Origin: Evansella sp. AB-P1 | GTDB taxonomy: Bacteria > Bacillota > Bacilli > Bacillales > Salisediminibacteriaceae | Assembly (NCBI RefSeq): GCF_029688925.1 | Contig: NZ_JARUKY010000009.1 | Location: 1 to 64,000 of the forward strand | DNA length: 64,000 nucleotides | Reading direction: 5' to 3' | Shown here: positions 45,190 to 54,100 of the stretch, in pieces | Layout of the letters: each line of letters starts with the position of its first letter | How positions within the stretch are numbered: position 1 is the first letter of the stretch | Position numbers and translations under genes: made by a program | The notes under the pieces: generated by a model | Databases searched by the model: none | What the model was told of the DNA's origin: nothing | Seen by the model: only the letters and a program-made list of their open reading frames with translations

Positions 45190-47433
45190 TTATGTGGCCG
45201 GAATAGACTTAAATTTTTTCAGACGTAATGTATTTAATACGACAGAAACGGAGCTAAACGCCATCGCTGCACCTGCTAGCATTGGATTAAGGAGTAAACC
45301 AAAAAATGGATAAAGTAAACCTGCTGCAACAGGAATCAAAATAATATTATATCCGAAAGCCCATCCTAAGTTTTGCCAAATCATACGCATTGTTGCTTTT
45401 GATAAACGGAAGGCGGTCACCACATTCATGATTTCTCCTTTGATTAATGTAATATTTGCTGTTTCCATGGCAACATCCGTTCCAGTACCTATTGCAATAC
45501 TAATATTTGCTTGTGCTAAGGCTGGAGCATCATTAATTCCATCCCCCACCATAGCAACCGTTTCCCCTCGGTCCTGTAGCTCTTTCACATAGTTTGCTTT
45601 ATCCTCTGGTAGAACCTCTGCTTCGAAACTATCAATGCCAGCTTCAAGGGCAATTGCTTCTGCGGTTCTTTTGTTATCTCCAGTTAGCATAACCACTTTA
45701 ATTCCTAGATTTTTCAGTTCCTTAATTGCCTTAGGAGACTCTGCTTTTAATTTATCTGCAACTACAATCAGTCCAATAAACTCCTGTCCTTTTGCTACAT
45801 ACATTGGCGTCTTCCCTTGACTAGCCATTTCCTCAGCCTGCTCTTTAAAATCCTTTACATCAATATTATTATCAAGCATCCATTGATAGTTACCAACTAG
45901 ACCTTTTTCACCGTTAATCGTTCCATAAATTCCTCTTCCACTTACAGCTTTAAAATCCTCTGGAGTCATCAACTTTAGGTTCTTCTCCTTTGCTCCTTGA
46001 ACAATGGATTCCCCAAGAGGATGTTCTGATACACTTTCTAATGAGGCAACCCAAGTTAAAAGGTCCTCTTCGCTTGTTTTTCCTTCAGGTAAAATATCTG
46101 TTAATGAAGGTTTTCCTTCTGTAATGGTTCCTGTTTTATCCAAAACAATCGTCGTTACACGGTGAGCTTGTTCAAGGCTTGCTGCATCCTTAATTAAAAC
46201 ACCATTTTCAGCCCCTTTTTCTGTTCCTACCATAATGGCAGTTGGAGTTGCTAACCCTAGTGCACATGGACATGCGATAATTAATACAGCAATAAACGTA
46301 GTTAATGCAAAAATAAACGATGGTTCTGGTCCGAAAAATAACCAAATAAGAAAACTAATCGTCGCTAATATAACGACTGCTGGCACGAAATATGCTGATA
46401 TAACATCAACCATTCTCTGGATTGGGGCTTTTGAACCCTGTGCATCATTTACCATCCGAATGATTTGAGACAATGTAGTATCTTTTCCTACTTTTGAAGC
46501 TTTAAAAGTAAAGCTTCCAGATTTATTTATCGTTGCTCCAATTACAGGGTCATCAATTTTCTTATCTACTGGAATAGGTTCCCCTGTAAGCATAGATTCA
46601 TCAATGCTTGATGATCCTCGAATAATTGTTCCGTCAACAGGAATTCTTTCTCCAGGACGAACAGTAATTTCGTCACCTACTAAAACATTTTCAACTGGAA
46701 TTTCTAACTCTTCTCCATTACGAATGACCCTAGCAGTCTTTGCTTGAAGCCCCATCAGTTTTTTTATTGCTGATGACGTTTCTCCTTTCGCCTTCGCTTC
46801 AAAGTATCTTCCTAATAAAATGAGAGTTGTGATAACGGTGGTTACATCATAATACAGCTGATAAGGAAAACCAGCATTCGTTAAAAACTCAGGGAACAAC
46901 GTCATTGCACCACTATAAAGCCAAGCAGAGGTTGTACCCATAGCAACAAGTACATTCATATCTGCAGATCGATTTTTCAGAACTTTATAGCTATTTTTAT
47001 AAAAACGCCAACCTGGTACGAGTTGAACATACGTCGTTAATACAAGTAGAAAGAAAGGGTTTTGTAACCATGCTGGCACCCATGCTCCCCAGCCGTGCAT
47101 CATATGAGGAATGCTTCCAATTAAAACAATACTTGTAACAATTGCCGCAAGAGTAAAATCCTTCATTAATTTTTTTGATTCTTTTGCTTGCTTTGCAGAT
47201 AAATCTTCCTCTTTATCATCATGAAGTTGTTTTGCACCAAAGCCTATTTTTTCAACAGATTGAATCATACTCTCAATTGTTTCATCATCAAATTCACCAA
47301 CAACTTGAGCTTGGTGTGTTGCAAGATTTACATTTACTTTTTCCACACCGTCCACTTTCGAAATCTTTTTTTCAACCCGATTAACACAAGATGCACATGT
47401 CATCCCTTCAATCGCTAAACGGACTTTCGCCAT
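45190..47433 (-). CDS. copA: Copper-exporting P1B-type ATPase
   Basis: 747 residues. One N-terminal heavy-metal domain with [14 protein letters not shown] (B. subtilis CopA has two), eight membrane helices, the ion site CPCALGL, phosphorylation site [16 protein letters not shown], and [11 protein letters not shown]; the last helices carry YNIILIP and [11 protein letters not shown], typical of Cu(I) pumps. It exports Cu(I) from the cytoplasm. A CsoR-type operator lies upstream (47507-47528). No copZ or csoR is present locally; the downstream gene is the response regulator. Confidence 0.95.
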   Translation of the reverse strand: MAKVRLAIEGMTCASCVNRVEKKISKVDGVEKVNVNLATHQAQVVGEFDDETIESMIQSVEKIGFGAKQLHDDKEEDLSAKQAKESKKLMKDFTLAAIVTSIVLIGSIPHMMHGWGAWVPAWLQNPFFLLVLTTYVQLVPGWRFYKNSYKVLKNRSADMNVLVAMGTTSAWLYSGAMTLFPEFLTNAGFPYQLYYDVTTVITTLILLGRYFEAKAKGETSSAIKKLMGLQAKTARVIRNGEELEIPVENVLVGDEITVRPGERIPVDGTIIRGSSSIDESMLTGEPIPVDKKIDDPVIGATINKSGSFTFKASKVGKDTTLSQIIRMVNDAQGSKAPIQRMVDVISAYFVPAVVILATISFLIWLFFGPEPSFIFALTTFIAVLIIACPCALGLATPTAIMVGTEKGAENGVLIKDAASLEQAHRVTTIVLDKTGTITEGKPSLTDILPEGKTSEEDLLTWVASLESVSEHPLGESIVQGAKEKNLKLMTPEDFKAVSGRGIYGTINGEKGLVGNYQWMLDNNIDVKDFKEQAEEMASQGKTPMYVAKGQEFIGLIVVADKLKAESPKAIKELKNLGIKVVMLTGDNKRTAEAIALEAGIDSFEAEVLPEDKANYVKELQDRGETVAMVGDGINDAPALAQANISIAIGTGTDVAMETANITLIKGEIMNVVTAFRLSKATMRMIWQNLGWAFGYNIILIPVAAGLLYPFFGLLLNPMLAGAAMAFSSVSVVLNTLRLKKFKSIPAT

Positions 47434-47506
47434 ATATACCCCTCCAGTATAAAAACTGTCTATTTTACTTATACCTTAATATGAAATAATTATGCATCTA
47501 CAATAT

Positions 47507-47528
47507 TACCATACTCCTGTAGGGTATA
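47507..47528 (-). promoter_or_regulatory. CsoR-type copper operator of copA
   Basis: Minus strand TATACCCTACAGGAGTATGG (then TA) matches the pseudo-palindrome TACCC-TA-n-GGGTATGGTA recognised by CsoR. It lies 74 bp upstream of the copA start. Confidence 0.75.
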
Positions 47529-47574
47529 CAACTTCTATGGATTCGTATATATCTTTTCATAAAAATTTCACAAT

Positions 47575-47698
47575 AATTCGCCTCAATTCTCGCCCAGCCC
47601 CCCCTGGAGGTGTAACTTCGAAGAACGAGCTAGACGAGACACCGCAGGCACGAAGAAACACATCTTGCTCTACTTATCAGCTATTTTCAGGGTAGCCT
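47575..47698 (+). repeat. Remnant of the GC-rich dispersed sequence with an E edge
   Basis: A locally GC-rich stretch (CCCAGCCCCCCCTGGAGG, CGAGCTAGACGAGACACC) ending in TATTTTCAGGGTAG, the same edge that opens the E elements. It appears to be a decayed copy of the unit at 52512-52640. Confidence 0.5.
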
Positions 47699-47700
47699 TT

Positions 47701-48309
47701 TTATAAAAACATATATTCTAAAAGTTCTTCTAATTCTTCTTGATTTGATATATTTGCATCAGAAAGTATTAGTAAATCATAATAAGTGCCATTATTATAC
47801 CAATTTACCGCCCATTCACTTTCTTGATTTAGCACAAGGAAATCTTCTCCTCCTAGCTTCCATTCTTCTGTGTCTTCATGATTAATGATAAGTCTTGTAA
47901 AACCATTCTTACTTATTTCTAATGATCCAAATTCTTCATTATATGTATGGTAAAGCTTTTGTCTATTCGTATGACCAATTAAGCTCTGCTGCTCATTGTA
48001 TTCTCGAAGATCTTCCTCTGTTACCTCGTTCTCCTCACTTAACTTACCAAATGTAATTGTGTATCGATAAGGGACTTGGGCATAACGATGGTTTTCTGGC
48101 TCCCTCCAATCAATAAATTGGTGCTTCACATCATAACCAACAGCAACTACATCCCAATTCTCTGGTATAAGAAAGGGAGTATAACTAAATTCCTCATGGA
48201 TAAAATCATATTGCTTTTCCTCTAGTGCCTCCTCCTGGGAATTACTTTGACACGCTGCTAGTAATGTAACGACAAGGAATAATATATAATAATGTTGCCT
48301 TCTCAACAC
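47701..48309 (-). CDS. Lipoprotein of unknown function
   Basis: About 202 residues. Signal peptide with lipobox TLLAAC, then an acidic, aromatic-rich extracellular domain (YTPFLIPENWDVVAVGYD, YRYTITFGKLSEENEV). No family recognised. The start is uncertain: AAGGAG lies directly against ATG 48315, so GTG 48309 or TTG 48306 is more likely. It is a single gene facing a plus-strand DUF2628 gene. Confidence 0.7.
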   Translation of the reverse strand: MLRRQHYYILFLVVTLLAACQSNSQEEALEEKQYDFIHEEFSYTPFLIPENWDVVAVGYDVKHQFIDWREPENHRYAQVPYRYTITFGKLSEENEVTEEDLREYNEQQSLIGHTNRQKLYHTYNEEFGSLEISKNGFTRLIINHEDTEEWKLGGEDFLVLNQESEWAVNWYNNGTYYDLLILSDANISNQEELEELLEYMFL

Positions 48310-48460
48310 ACTCATCTCCTTACTTTAAAAAATCAAATAAACGTTTGTTTAAAAAACACTTTTTTATTACTATTAACATTCACATCGAATCATTTCTTTT
48401 TCAACTATACAATATTTCATGATACGATAGTTTATAATTCATCAAAGGGAGATTATATAA

Positions 48461-49369
48461 ATGGAAAAGAACTATTTCATCCAACGGTTTAATAATGACG
48501 AACATTTTTCATCTGAAATTACATCTTTCATAGGAGAGAATTCAACATACTATTTAAATAAATGGAAGAGAAGTAATAACCCTACGAAATATGCTGGATG
48601 GAACTGGGCTGCATTTATCTTTACTCCTTTTTTCCTTGCATATCGTCATATGTATGTCTTATCTTTTCTTTATTTTTTATCTATTTCCTTTATCTTATTG
48701 TTAAACCCAAGTATCTCGTACTTCATTTACATAAATGTTTTTCCAGAAATAATTCAGGTGATGTGGATTGATATAATCCCTTTCTTTATACACATCTTCT
48801 TTGGTTTTAAAGCCAATGCATTTTACTTAAACCACGTTATCCGCCGATCAAGTTCAGAGGAAACAAATAGGAAGACTAACGTCCCTTTATTTAATCGATC
48901 TGGGAGGTCATGGATTAGTGCTATATCACTGCCATTAGCATTAATGATATTTTTTATTCTACCTATTTACGGTGTCGGAAATTGGATAGATAAACAAATG
49001 ATGCCAACCGGTGTCTATGTTTACCCTGGTGGGCTATTAGATCCACCTGAAACGATAACAGATGTGAGTCGATTGGGACATATACCCACCTTTAAAAAAT
49101 ATGAAACTAACATTACAATTCAATTATTATATATGGGTGATAGGAATGTGGAAAATAAAGAATTTCACGTTGTTTTACATCATCGTCAAAAGGATCAAAC
49201 GGAATGGGAGACCATTCAAAGTCAAACATATACATTCTTTTCCTCTAACAGCGTAGTATTAACTCTCCTTGAAGCTGATGATCCCTTAACAGAAGTTGGG
49301 GAGTACTTAGTTGAAGTGTATATAGAAGACATTCATGTTGGAGAGAGACGTTTTATAGTAGAAATGTAA
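48461..49369 (+). CDS. DUF2628-type membrane protein with extracellular C-terminal domain
   Basis: 302 residues. The N-terminal part has the DUF2628 pattern (WNWAAFIFTPFFLAYRHMYVLS) followed by two or three more membrane segments and HIFFGFKANAFYLNHV. A further helix (about 155-172) precedes an extracellular beta-rich domain (about 180-302; NITIQLLYMGDRNVENKEFHVV). Function unknown. It starts at ATG after AAAGGGAGA. Confidence 0.78.
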   Translation: MEKNYFIQRFNNDEHFSSEITSFIGENSTYYLNKWKRSNNPTKYAGWNWAAFIFTPFFLAYRHMYVLSFLYFLSISFILLLNPSISYFIYINVFPEIIQVMWIDIIPFFIHIFFGFKANAFYLNHVIRRSSSEETNRKTNVPLFNRSGRSWISAISLPLALMIFFILPIYGVGNWIDKQMMPTGVYVYPGGLLDPPETITDVSRLGHIPTFKKYETNITIQLLYMGDRNVENKEFHVVLHHRQKDQTEWETIQSQTYTFFSSNSVVLTLLEADDPLTEVGEYLVEVYIEDIHVGERRFIVEM

Positions 49370-49370
49370 A

Positions 49371-49420
49371 AAAAAGTGGTTCCAATGAACGTAAAAATAC
49401 GCTTTGGAAACACTTTTTTA
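49371..49420. terminator. Bidirectional terminator, DUF2628 gene/csaA
   Basis: Stem AAAAAGTG-TTCCAA against TTGGAA-CACTTTTT between two converging genes. Confidence 0.85.
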
Positions 49421-49435
49421 GTTTGTTACTATAAC

Positions 49436-49768
49436 TTATGAAATCCTCGTCCCATTTGGAACTTCTTCATCCACATTTAACAAAACAACATCTCCATCCC
49501 CTGGTATTCCTCCCATAACAAGAACTTCCGATTTAAAACCAGCCACTCTTAGTGGAGGGAAATTTACAACTGCAACTACTTGACGATCAATTAATACTTC
49601 TGGATTATACCTTTTTGTGATTTGAGCACTAGATTGCTTTATGCCTATTTCCTCACCAAAATCAATGGTTAGTTTTATTGCTGGAGTTCTTGCTTCAGGA
49701 AAAGGTCCTGCTTCTAGTACAGTACCAACTCTCATATCAAGCTTAATAAAATCTTCGAACGTTGCCAT
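49436..49768 (-). CDS. csaA: CsaA, tRNA-binding-domain chaperone-like protein
   Basis: 110 residues, the OB-fold tRNA-binding domain alone, as in B. subtilis CsaA. Visible features are FIKLDMRVGTVLEAGPFPEARTPA, LTIDFG and VVAVVNFPP. CsaA is a dimer with export-related chaperone activity and tRNA binding. ATG follows GAGGTGATGGA. Single gene. Confidence 0.93.
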   Translation of the reverse strand: MATFEDFIKLDMRVGTVLEAGPFPEARTPAIKLTIDFGEEIGIKQSSAQITKRYNPEVLIDRQVVAVVNFPPLRVAGFKSEVLVMGGIPGDGDVVLLNVDEEVPNGTRIS

Positions 49769-49985
49769 TCCATCACCTCATTTACACCTATTCTATTCTT
49801 ACTTTTCTTTTATTTATATAAAAAGTCCTTCTTTTTATTCACTAACCAGTAGGTTGAAGATGTTTTTTTCGCTTCACGAAATAACCTTTGCTATAATAAT
49901 TATAAGAAAATGAATACCTTTTTAAACGTACTCTAAGCTTATCCTCATCTTTCATAAAACAAGACATGGAGGAGGAAATATTAAG

Positions 49986-50564
49986 ATGAATAAGGAAAAG
50001 ACAGTTATTTTCATTAATGGAAGCATGAATAAAAAATCCTTTACAAAAAAACTTCTGAAAAATGTAGAAGAGAGAATGAAGAAAAATGGTACAAAGACAA
50101 TTTTTGTTGACATTCGAGAACTTGAGTTACCTGTTTATGATCCTGATCTAGAACTTCCTGAAATACTAAAAAATATTTCAACACAGTTGATTGAAGCAGA
50201 CGGACTCGTTGTAGGTGTACCAGAGTACCATGGCTCTTATACAGGAGCAATTAAAAACTTTTTAGATTACTTTGGATTTCAAGAATTTGAAAAAACTCCT
50301 ATTGCCCTTTTAACTACAACGGGAGGATTAAAAGCAGGTACAAACACGTTGAATCACCTTAGACTTGTTTTTAGAAACCTCCATGGCATCGTTATTCCAC
50401 AGCAATTTGCCATTTGTAAAAAAGAAACAACGAATAATTTAGATTTAGATGATGCAACGGACTTAAGATTAGAAAAATTAGTCCAAGGATTAGAGACAGA
50501 AGTTCAAAAGAAAGTACTTTTTGAAGCGTTTGAAAAACAACAATTGCAAATTTCATATGAATAG
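49986..50564 (+). CDS. NAD(P)H-dependent FMN reductase
   Basis: 192 residues of the flavodoxin-like FMN reductase family. The phosphate-binding loop is NGSMNKKSFTKKL and the isoalloxazine loop VPEYHGSYTGAIKNFLDYF; LLTTTGG is also conserved. It reduces FMN, quinones or azo compounds. ATG 49986 follows GGAGGA. Single gene. Confidence 0.88.
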   Translation: MNKEKTVIFINGSMNKKSFTKKLLKNVEERMKKNGTKTIFVDIRELELPVYDPDLELPEILKNISTQLIEADGLVVGVPEYHGSYTGAIKNFLDYFGFQEFEKTPIALLTTTGGLKAGTNTLNHLRLVFRNLHGIVIPQQFAICKKETTNNLDLDDATDLRLEKLVQGLETEVQKKVLFEAFEKQQLQISYE

Positions 50565-50568
50565 TTGC

Positions 50569-50602
50569 AAAAAACGACCATAATATCATGGTCGTTTTTT
50601 TT
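50569..50602 (+). terminator. Terminator of the FMN reductase gene
   Basis: Stem AAAACGACCAT/ATGGTCGTTTT followed by a long T-run. Confidence 0.9.
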
Positions 50603-50758
50603 ACTCTAATCAAGACTAATCTATTTTATCTATAAATATTGTTAAAGATTATTAAATTATCATTCCTTCGTATTCTTTTGTTTAATTCATAACGAGCTAG
50701 GGGAAAGTCTTTATAAGTGTTATGAGAAAAAGATTTATTTGAAAGGATGGAATTAACT

Positions 50759-52354
50759 TTGGCACGGAACCATTATCACTTTGAAACAAAGAAACCTAGC
50801 ATAATTTTTTTTATTTCCGCACCATTAGTTGGTCTATTCGTTATTTGGGGAGCCATAGGTCCAGATACATTAGAATCCTTCTCTGAATCTACATTAAATA
50901 CTATCCTCGATCATTTCGGATGGTTCTATATGCTTGCCACTACATTTTTTATAGCCTTTGTGTTATTTTTAGCAATTAGTCCTTTTGGAAAGTTAAGGCT
51001 TGGAAAACCGTCAGAACGACCAGAATATAATTTTTATACATGGCTCGGTATGCTGTTTTCTGCCGGAGTCGGTGTAGGTTTTGTTTTTTGGGGTGTTGCT
51101 GAACCTGGTTTATATTATCTTGACCCTCATCCAGGTTACGCTGATGCTCCTGAAGAAGTAAGAGCAGCTGCTGGGCTTCGTTATGCTGTATTCCATTGGG
51201 CATTACACCCATGGGCTATCTTTTCTTTAATTGCGTTAACATTAGCTTATGTACAATTCCGAAAGGATCAGCCTGCCCTTATAAGCTCTGCCTTTCAGCC
51301 ATTACTAGGTGATAGAAAATATAGTTATTTGTCAAAAGGGATAGATACATTTGCGGTACTGGCAACCTCAACTGGTGTAGCCACAACATTCGGATTGAGT
51401 GCACTTCAAATTACAGGGGGCTTATCACACCTTTCAGAAAACATACCGAATAATGCTATTACACAATTTATTGTTATAGGCATTGTTACATGTTTATTTA
51501 TTATCTCTGCAGCAACCGGAATAAATAAAGGGATTAGAATATTGAGTACCATTAATTTAACAATCGCATCGATTTTACTACTGTTTGTCATTATTGTTGG
51601 CCCTAGTTTATTCATTGCTGAAAGTGCAGTTACTGCAATTGGTAGCTACTTAACAAATGTTACTCAAATGAGTCTCGACTTATATCCCTTCGGAAATGGT
51701 GATTGGTTAGGTGAATATACAATCTTTTTTTGGGCTTGGCACATATCTTGGGCTCCTTTTATGGGGATATTTATCGCCAGAATATCTCGTGGTAGAACAA
51801 TTAGAGAGTTTGTAGCAGGTGTATTAATTGTACCTTCTCTCATAGCTATTCTTTGGTTTTCTACCTTTGGCGGTACTGCACTTGATATGATTTTAGCTGG
51901 AAACGAACAAATAGGAGATCTGGTGTTAGATAATGTGGAGGTTGCTTTATTTGCAACGTTAGGTGAATTGCCTCTTGGATTCTTTATTAATATATTAGCA
52001 ATTTGCTTAATTCTCATCTTTTTTATTACAAGTGCAGACTCAGCGTCATATGTTCTTGGAGCTATGACTAGTGACGGTAGCTTAGAACCGAAGCTTTTTG
52101 TCAAGGTTGCTTGGGGATTTTTAATTGCAGGTACTGCTAGTGTACTACTATGGAGTGGTGGATTGGATGGTTTACAATCAGCATCCATTATAGCTGCACT
52201 CCCATTTGCTATCATTATGATTGTAATGGCGATCTCCTTACTATTGATCATGAGGAAAGATTTAAAAGAAGATCAAAAGAAGAAAAGAGAGCAATTAAAG
52301 AAGGAGCTTAAACAGGAAGTATATGACGAAATGAAAGAATCAGAATCAGATTAA
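50759..52354 (+). CDS. BCCT-family betaine/choline carrier, first paralogue
   Basis: About 531 residues with twelve membrane helices. BCCT signatures include GVGVGFVFWGVAEPGLYYL, WALHPWAIF, FFWAWHISWAPFMGIFIARISRGRTIREF and TSADSASYVLGAM. Such carriers import glycine betaine, choline or ectoine with sodium under osmotic stress. TTG 50759 is preferred: AGGATGG lies 8 nt upstream, ATG 50747 abuts it, and this start aligns with the second paralogue. The C-terminal tail carries one octad (VYDEMKES). OpuD is a likely relative. Confidence 0.9.
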   Translation: MARNHYHFETKKPSIIFFISAPLVGLFVIWGAIGPDTLESFSESTLNTILDHFGWFYMLATTFFIAFVLFLAISPFGKLRLGKPSERPEYNFYTWLGMLFSAGVGVGFVFWGVAEPGLYYLDPHPGYADAPEEVRAAAGLRYAVFHWALHPWAIFSLIALTLAYVQFRKDQPALISSAFQPLLGDRKYSYLSKGIDTFAVLATSTGVATTFGLSALQITGGLSHLSENIPNNAITQFIVIGIVTCLFIISAATGINKGIRILSTINLTIASILLLFVIIVGPSLFIAESAVTAIGSYLTNVTQMSLDLYPFGNGDWLGEYTIFFWAWHISWAPFMGIFIARISRGRTIREFVAGVLIVPSLIAILWFSTFGGTALDMILAGNEQIGDLVLDNVEVALFATLGELPLGFFINILAICLILIFFITSADSASYVLGAMTSDGSLEPKLFVKVAWGFLIAGTASVLLWSGGLDGLQSASIIAALPFAIIMIVMAISLLLIMRKDLKEDQKKKREQLKKELKQEVYDEMKESESD

Positions 52355-52369
52355 TGTAGAATTTAAAAT

Positions 52370-52442
52370 GGAGAAGTGACGGGTAATTATTTCCGTTGCT
52401 TTTCCCGTTGGAGTCGTCATCCTCCACTACTGAACTGTTATT
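52370..52442 (+). repeat. Partial copy of the GC-rich dispersed sequence
   Basis: CCGTTGGAGTCGTCATCCTCCACTACTGAAC at the right end repeats CACTGGAGTCGCTGCCTTCCACTACTGAAC at 52609-52640 in altered form. It runs directly into element E copy d. Confidence 0.6.
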
Positions 52443-52511
52443 ATTTTCAGGGTAGACCACCCATGCAAGTGAAGATTGCACCATGGGGATGAAAATCTCT
52501 TTCTAAGGTGT
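52443..52511 (+). repeat. Dispersed element E, copy d
   Basis: TTTTCAGGGTAGACCACC, a hairpin CCCATGCAA-loop-TTGC-ACC-ATGGGG, then ATGAAAATCTCTTTCTAAGGT. The right part is replaced by the GC-rich sequence that follows. Confidence 0.85.
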
Positions 52512-52642
52512 TCATCCGTTGCAGGCAGGCGCTTTCCGTGGGGCACGACCTCAACTTCCTACTACTTACTCGGTAAGTGCTAGGGAATTTTCGGGTCGCA
52601 CTGATCCCACTGGAGTCGCTGCCTTCCACTACTGAACCATTT
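52512..52642 (+). repeat. GC-rich dispersed sequence between two E copies
   Basis: About 130 bp, GC-richer than its surroundings, with GCAGGCAGGCGCTTTCCGTG, CTACTTACTCGGTAAGTGCTAG and GTCGCACTGATCCCACTGGA. Sequences of this kind occur as dispersed non-coding repeats in several Bacillus genomes by my recollection. It lies exactly between two E copies, and a partial copy precedes the first. Confidence 0.65.
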
Positions 52643-52647
52643 CTATT

Positions 52648-52727
52648 TACAGGGTAGACCGCCCATGCAAGTGTAAATTTGCACCATGGGGGATGAATAT
52701 CTCTTTCTAAGGTATACCACCTTCCCG
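52648..52727 (+). repeat. Dispersed element E, copy e
   Basis: ACAGGGTAGACCGCCCATGC, TTGCACCATGGGGGATGAAT, TTTCTAAGGTATACCACC, CTTCCCGC. It is the most complete copy and leads directly into the opening hairpin (CTTCCCGC to GTGGGAAG) of array 4. Confidence 0.85.
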
Positions 52728-53830
52728 CCGCATTTGTGATCTTCCGCCGTTTGTGGGAAGAATATCGGCTTCATCATCCCCCATTTCGGCTTTCACTCCA
52801 TTTGCGGGAACGTTGGCGGCTTCTATCTTACCGCAAACCTTCTTCTTCACTCTTTCCAGGAACGGGGCGACCTTCCTCCGTTCCTGCAAACTTCTTTTTT
52901 ACCTTTTCCAGGAACGGGGCGATCTTCCTCTGTTACCGCAATCCTCTTTTTCACTCTTTCCAGGAACGGGGCGACCTTCCTCCGTTCCTGCAAACTTCTT
53001 TTTTACCTTTTCCAGGAACGGGGCGATCTTCCTCCGTTCCTGCAATCCTCTTTTTTTCCCTTTCCAGGAACGGGGCGATCTTCCTCCGTTCCTGCAAACT
53101 TCTTTTTCACTCTTTCCAGGAACAGGGGCACCTTCCTCCGTTCCTGCAAACTTCTTTTTCACTGTTTCCAGGAACGGGGCGACTTCCTCCGTTCCTGCAA
53201 TCCTCTTTTTTGCCCTTTCCAGGAATGGGGCGAACTTCCTCCGTTCCTGCAAACTTCTTTTTCACTCTTTGCAGGAACGCTGGCTACTTCCTCCGTGCCT
53301 GCAAACCTCTTTTTCTCTCTTTGCAGGAACAGTGGATCCTTCCTCCGTGCCTGCAAACCTCTTTTTCTCTCTTTGCAGGAACGGTGGACCCTTCCTACGT
53401 GCCCGCAAACTCCTTTTTCTCTCTTTGCAGGAACAGTGGATCCTTCCTCCATGCCTGCAAACTTCTTTTCCACTCTTTGCAGGAACGGTGGACCCTTCCT
53501 ACGTGCCCGCAAACTTCTTTTCCACTCTTTGCAGGAACAGTGGATCCTTCCTCTGTGCCCGCAAACTTCTTTTCCACTCTTTGCAGGAACAGTGGATCCT
53601 TCCTCCGTGCCCGCAAACTTCTTTTCCACTCTTTGCAGGAACAGTGGATCCTTCCTCCGTGCCTGCAAACTTCTTTTTCACTCTTTGCAGGAACAGTGGA
53701 TCCTTCCTCCGTGCCTGCAAACTTCTTTTCCCTGTTTGCAGGCTTATTGACTCACTTCTATACGCCTGCAAACCCACTTTCTCTGTTTGCAGGCTCATTG
53801 GCCCGCTTCTTGGATACCGCATTTGTGTTT
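52720..53830. repeat. Hairpin-repeat array 4 (about 19 units, mosaic)
   Basis: Three zones. Zone (a), about 52800-53248: eight units with TTTCCAGGAACGGGGCGA and CGTTCCTGC, where CGTTCCTG pairs with CAGGAACG. Zone (b), 53249-53716: nine units with left arms at 53249, 53301, 53353 and every 52 bp to 53665, with the array 3 linker AGTGGATCCTTCC. Zone (c), 53717-53830: two units of array 1 type (CTGTTTGCAGGCTTATTG) with period 51. Reading frames across it are open but show no ribosome sites or protein-like composition. It fills the gap between the two BCCT genes. Confidence 0.92.
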
Positions 53831-54100
53831 TTCCCTGCTTTCCGGGCTTCAAGAACGCTTCTTATTTACAGGGGAGATACCCAAAAAATAATAAAGGAGT
53901 TCAGTAAAGATATACGACAACACAAGCGATGTGTTTTCCATTAGCATAGTTATCTATCATGATAAGATTTGCAATTTAATTTCAATTTGTACATAATTTA
54001 ATCTAATGTGCAAAGTCTTATAACATAAACATTTATGATTCAAAAGGATGGAGCAATGTAAGAGAGGAGGACATTCGTTTAACGAATGAGATGAATACCT
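53831..54100. other. Region between array 4 and the second BCCT gene
   Basis: 270 bp. TTATTTACAGGGGAGATAC at about 53861-53880 repeats the opening edge of element E. The rest holds the upstream region of the second BCCT gene; no clear promoter was picked out. Confidence 0.4.

Noticed and set aside
52720-53830. Could the arrays be CRISPR loci?
   Set aside because: Linkers between hairpins are recurring variants rather than unique spacers, the inverted repeat is longer and degenerate, and no cas gene lies in the window.
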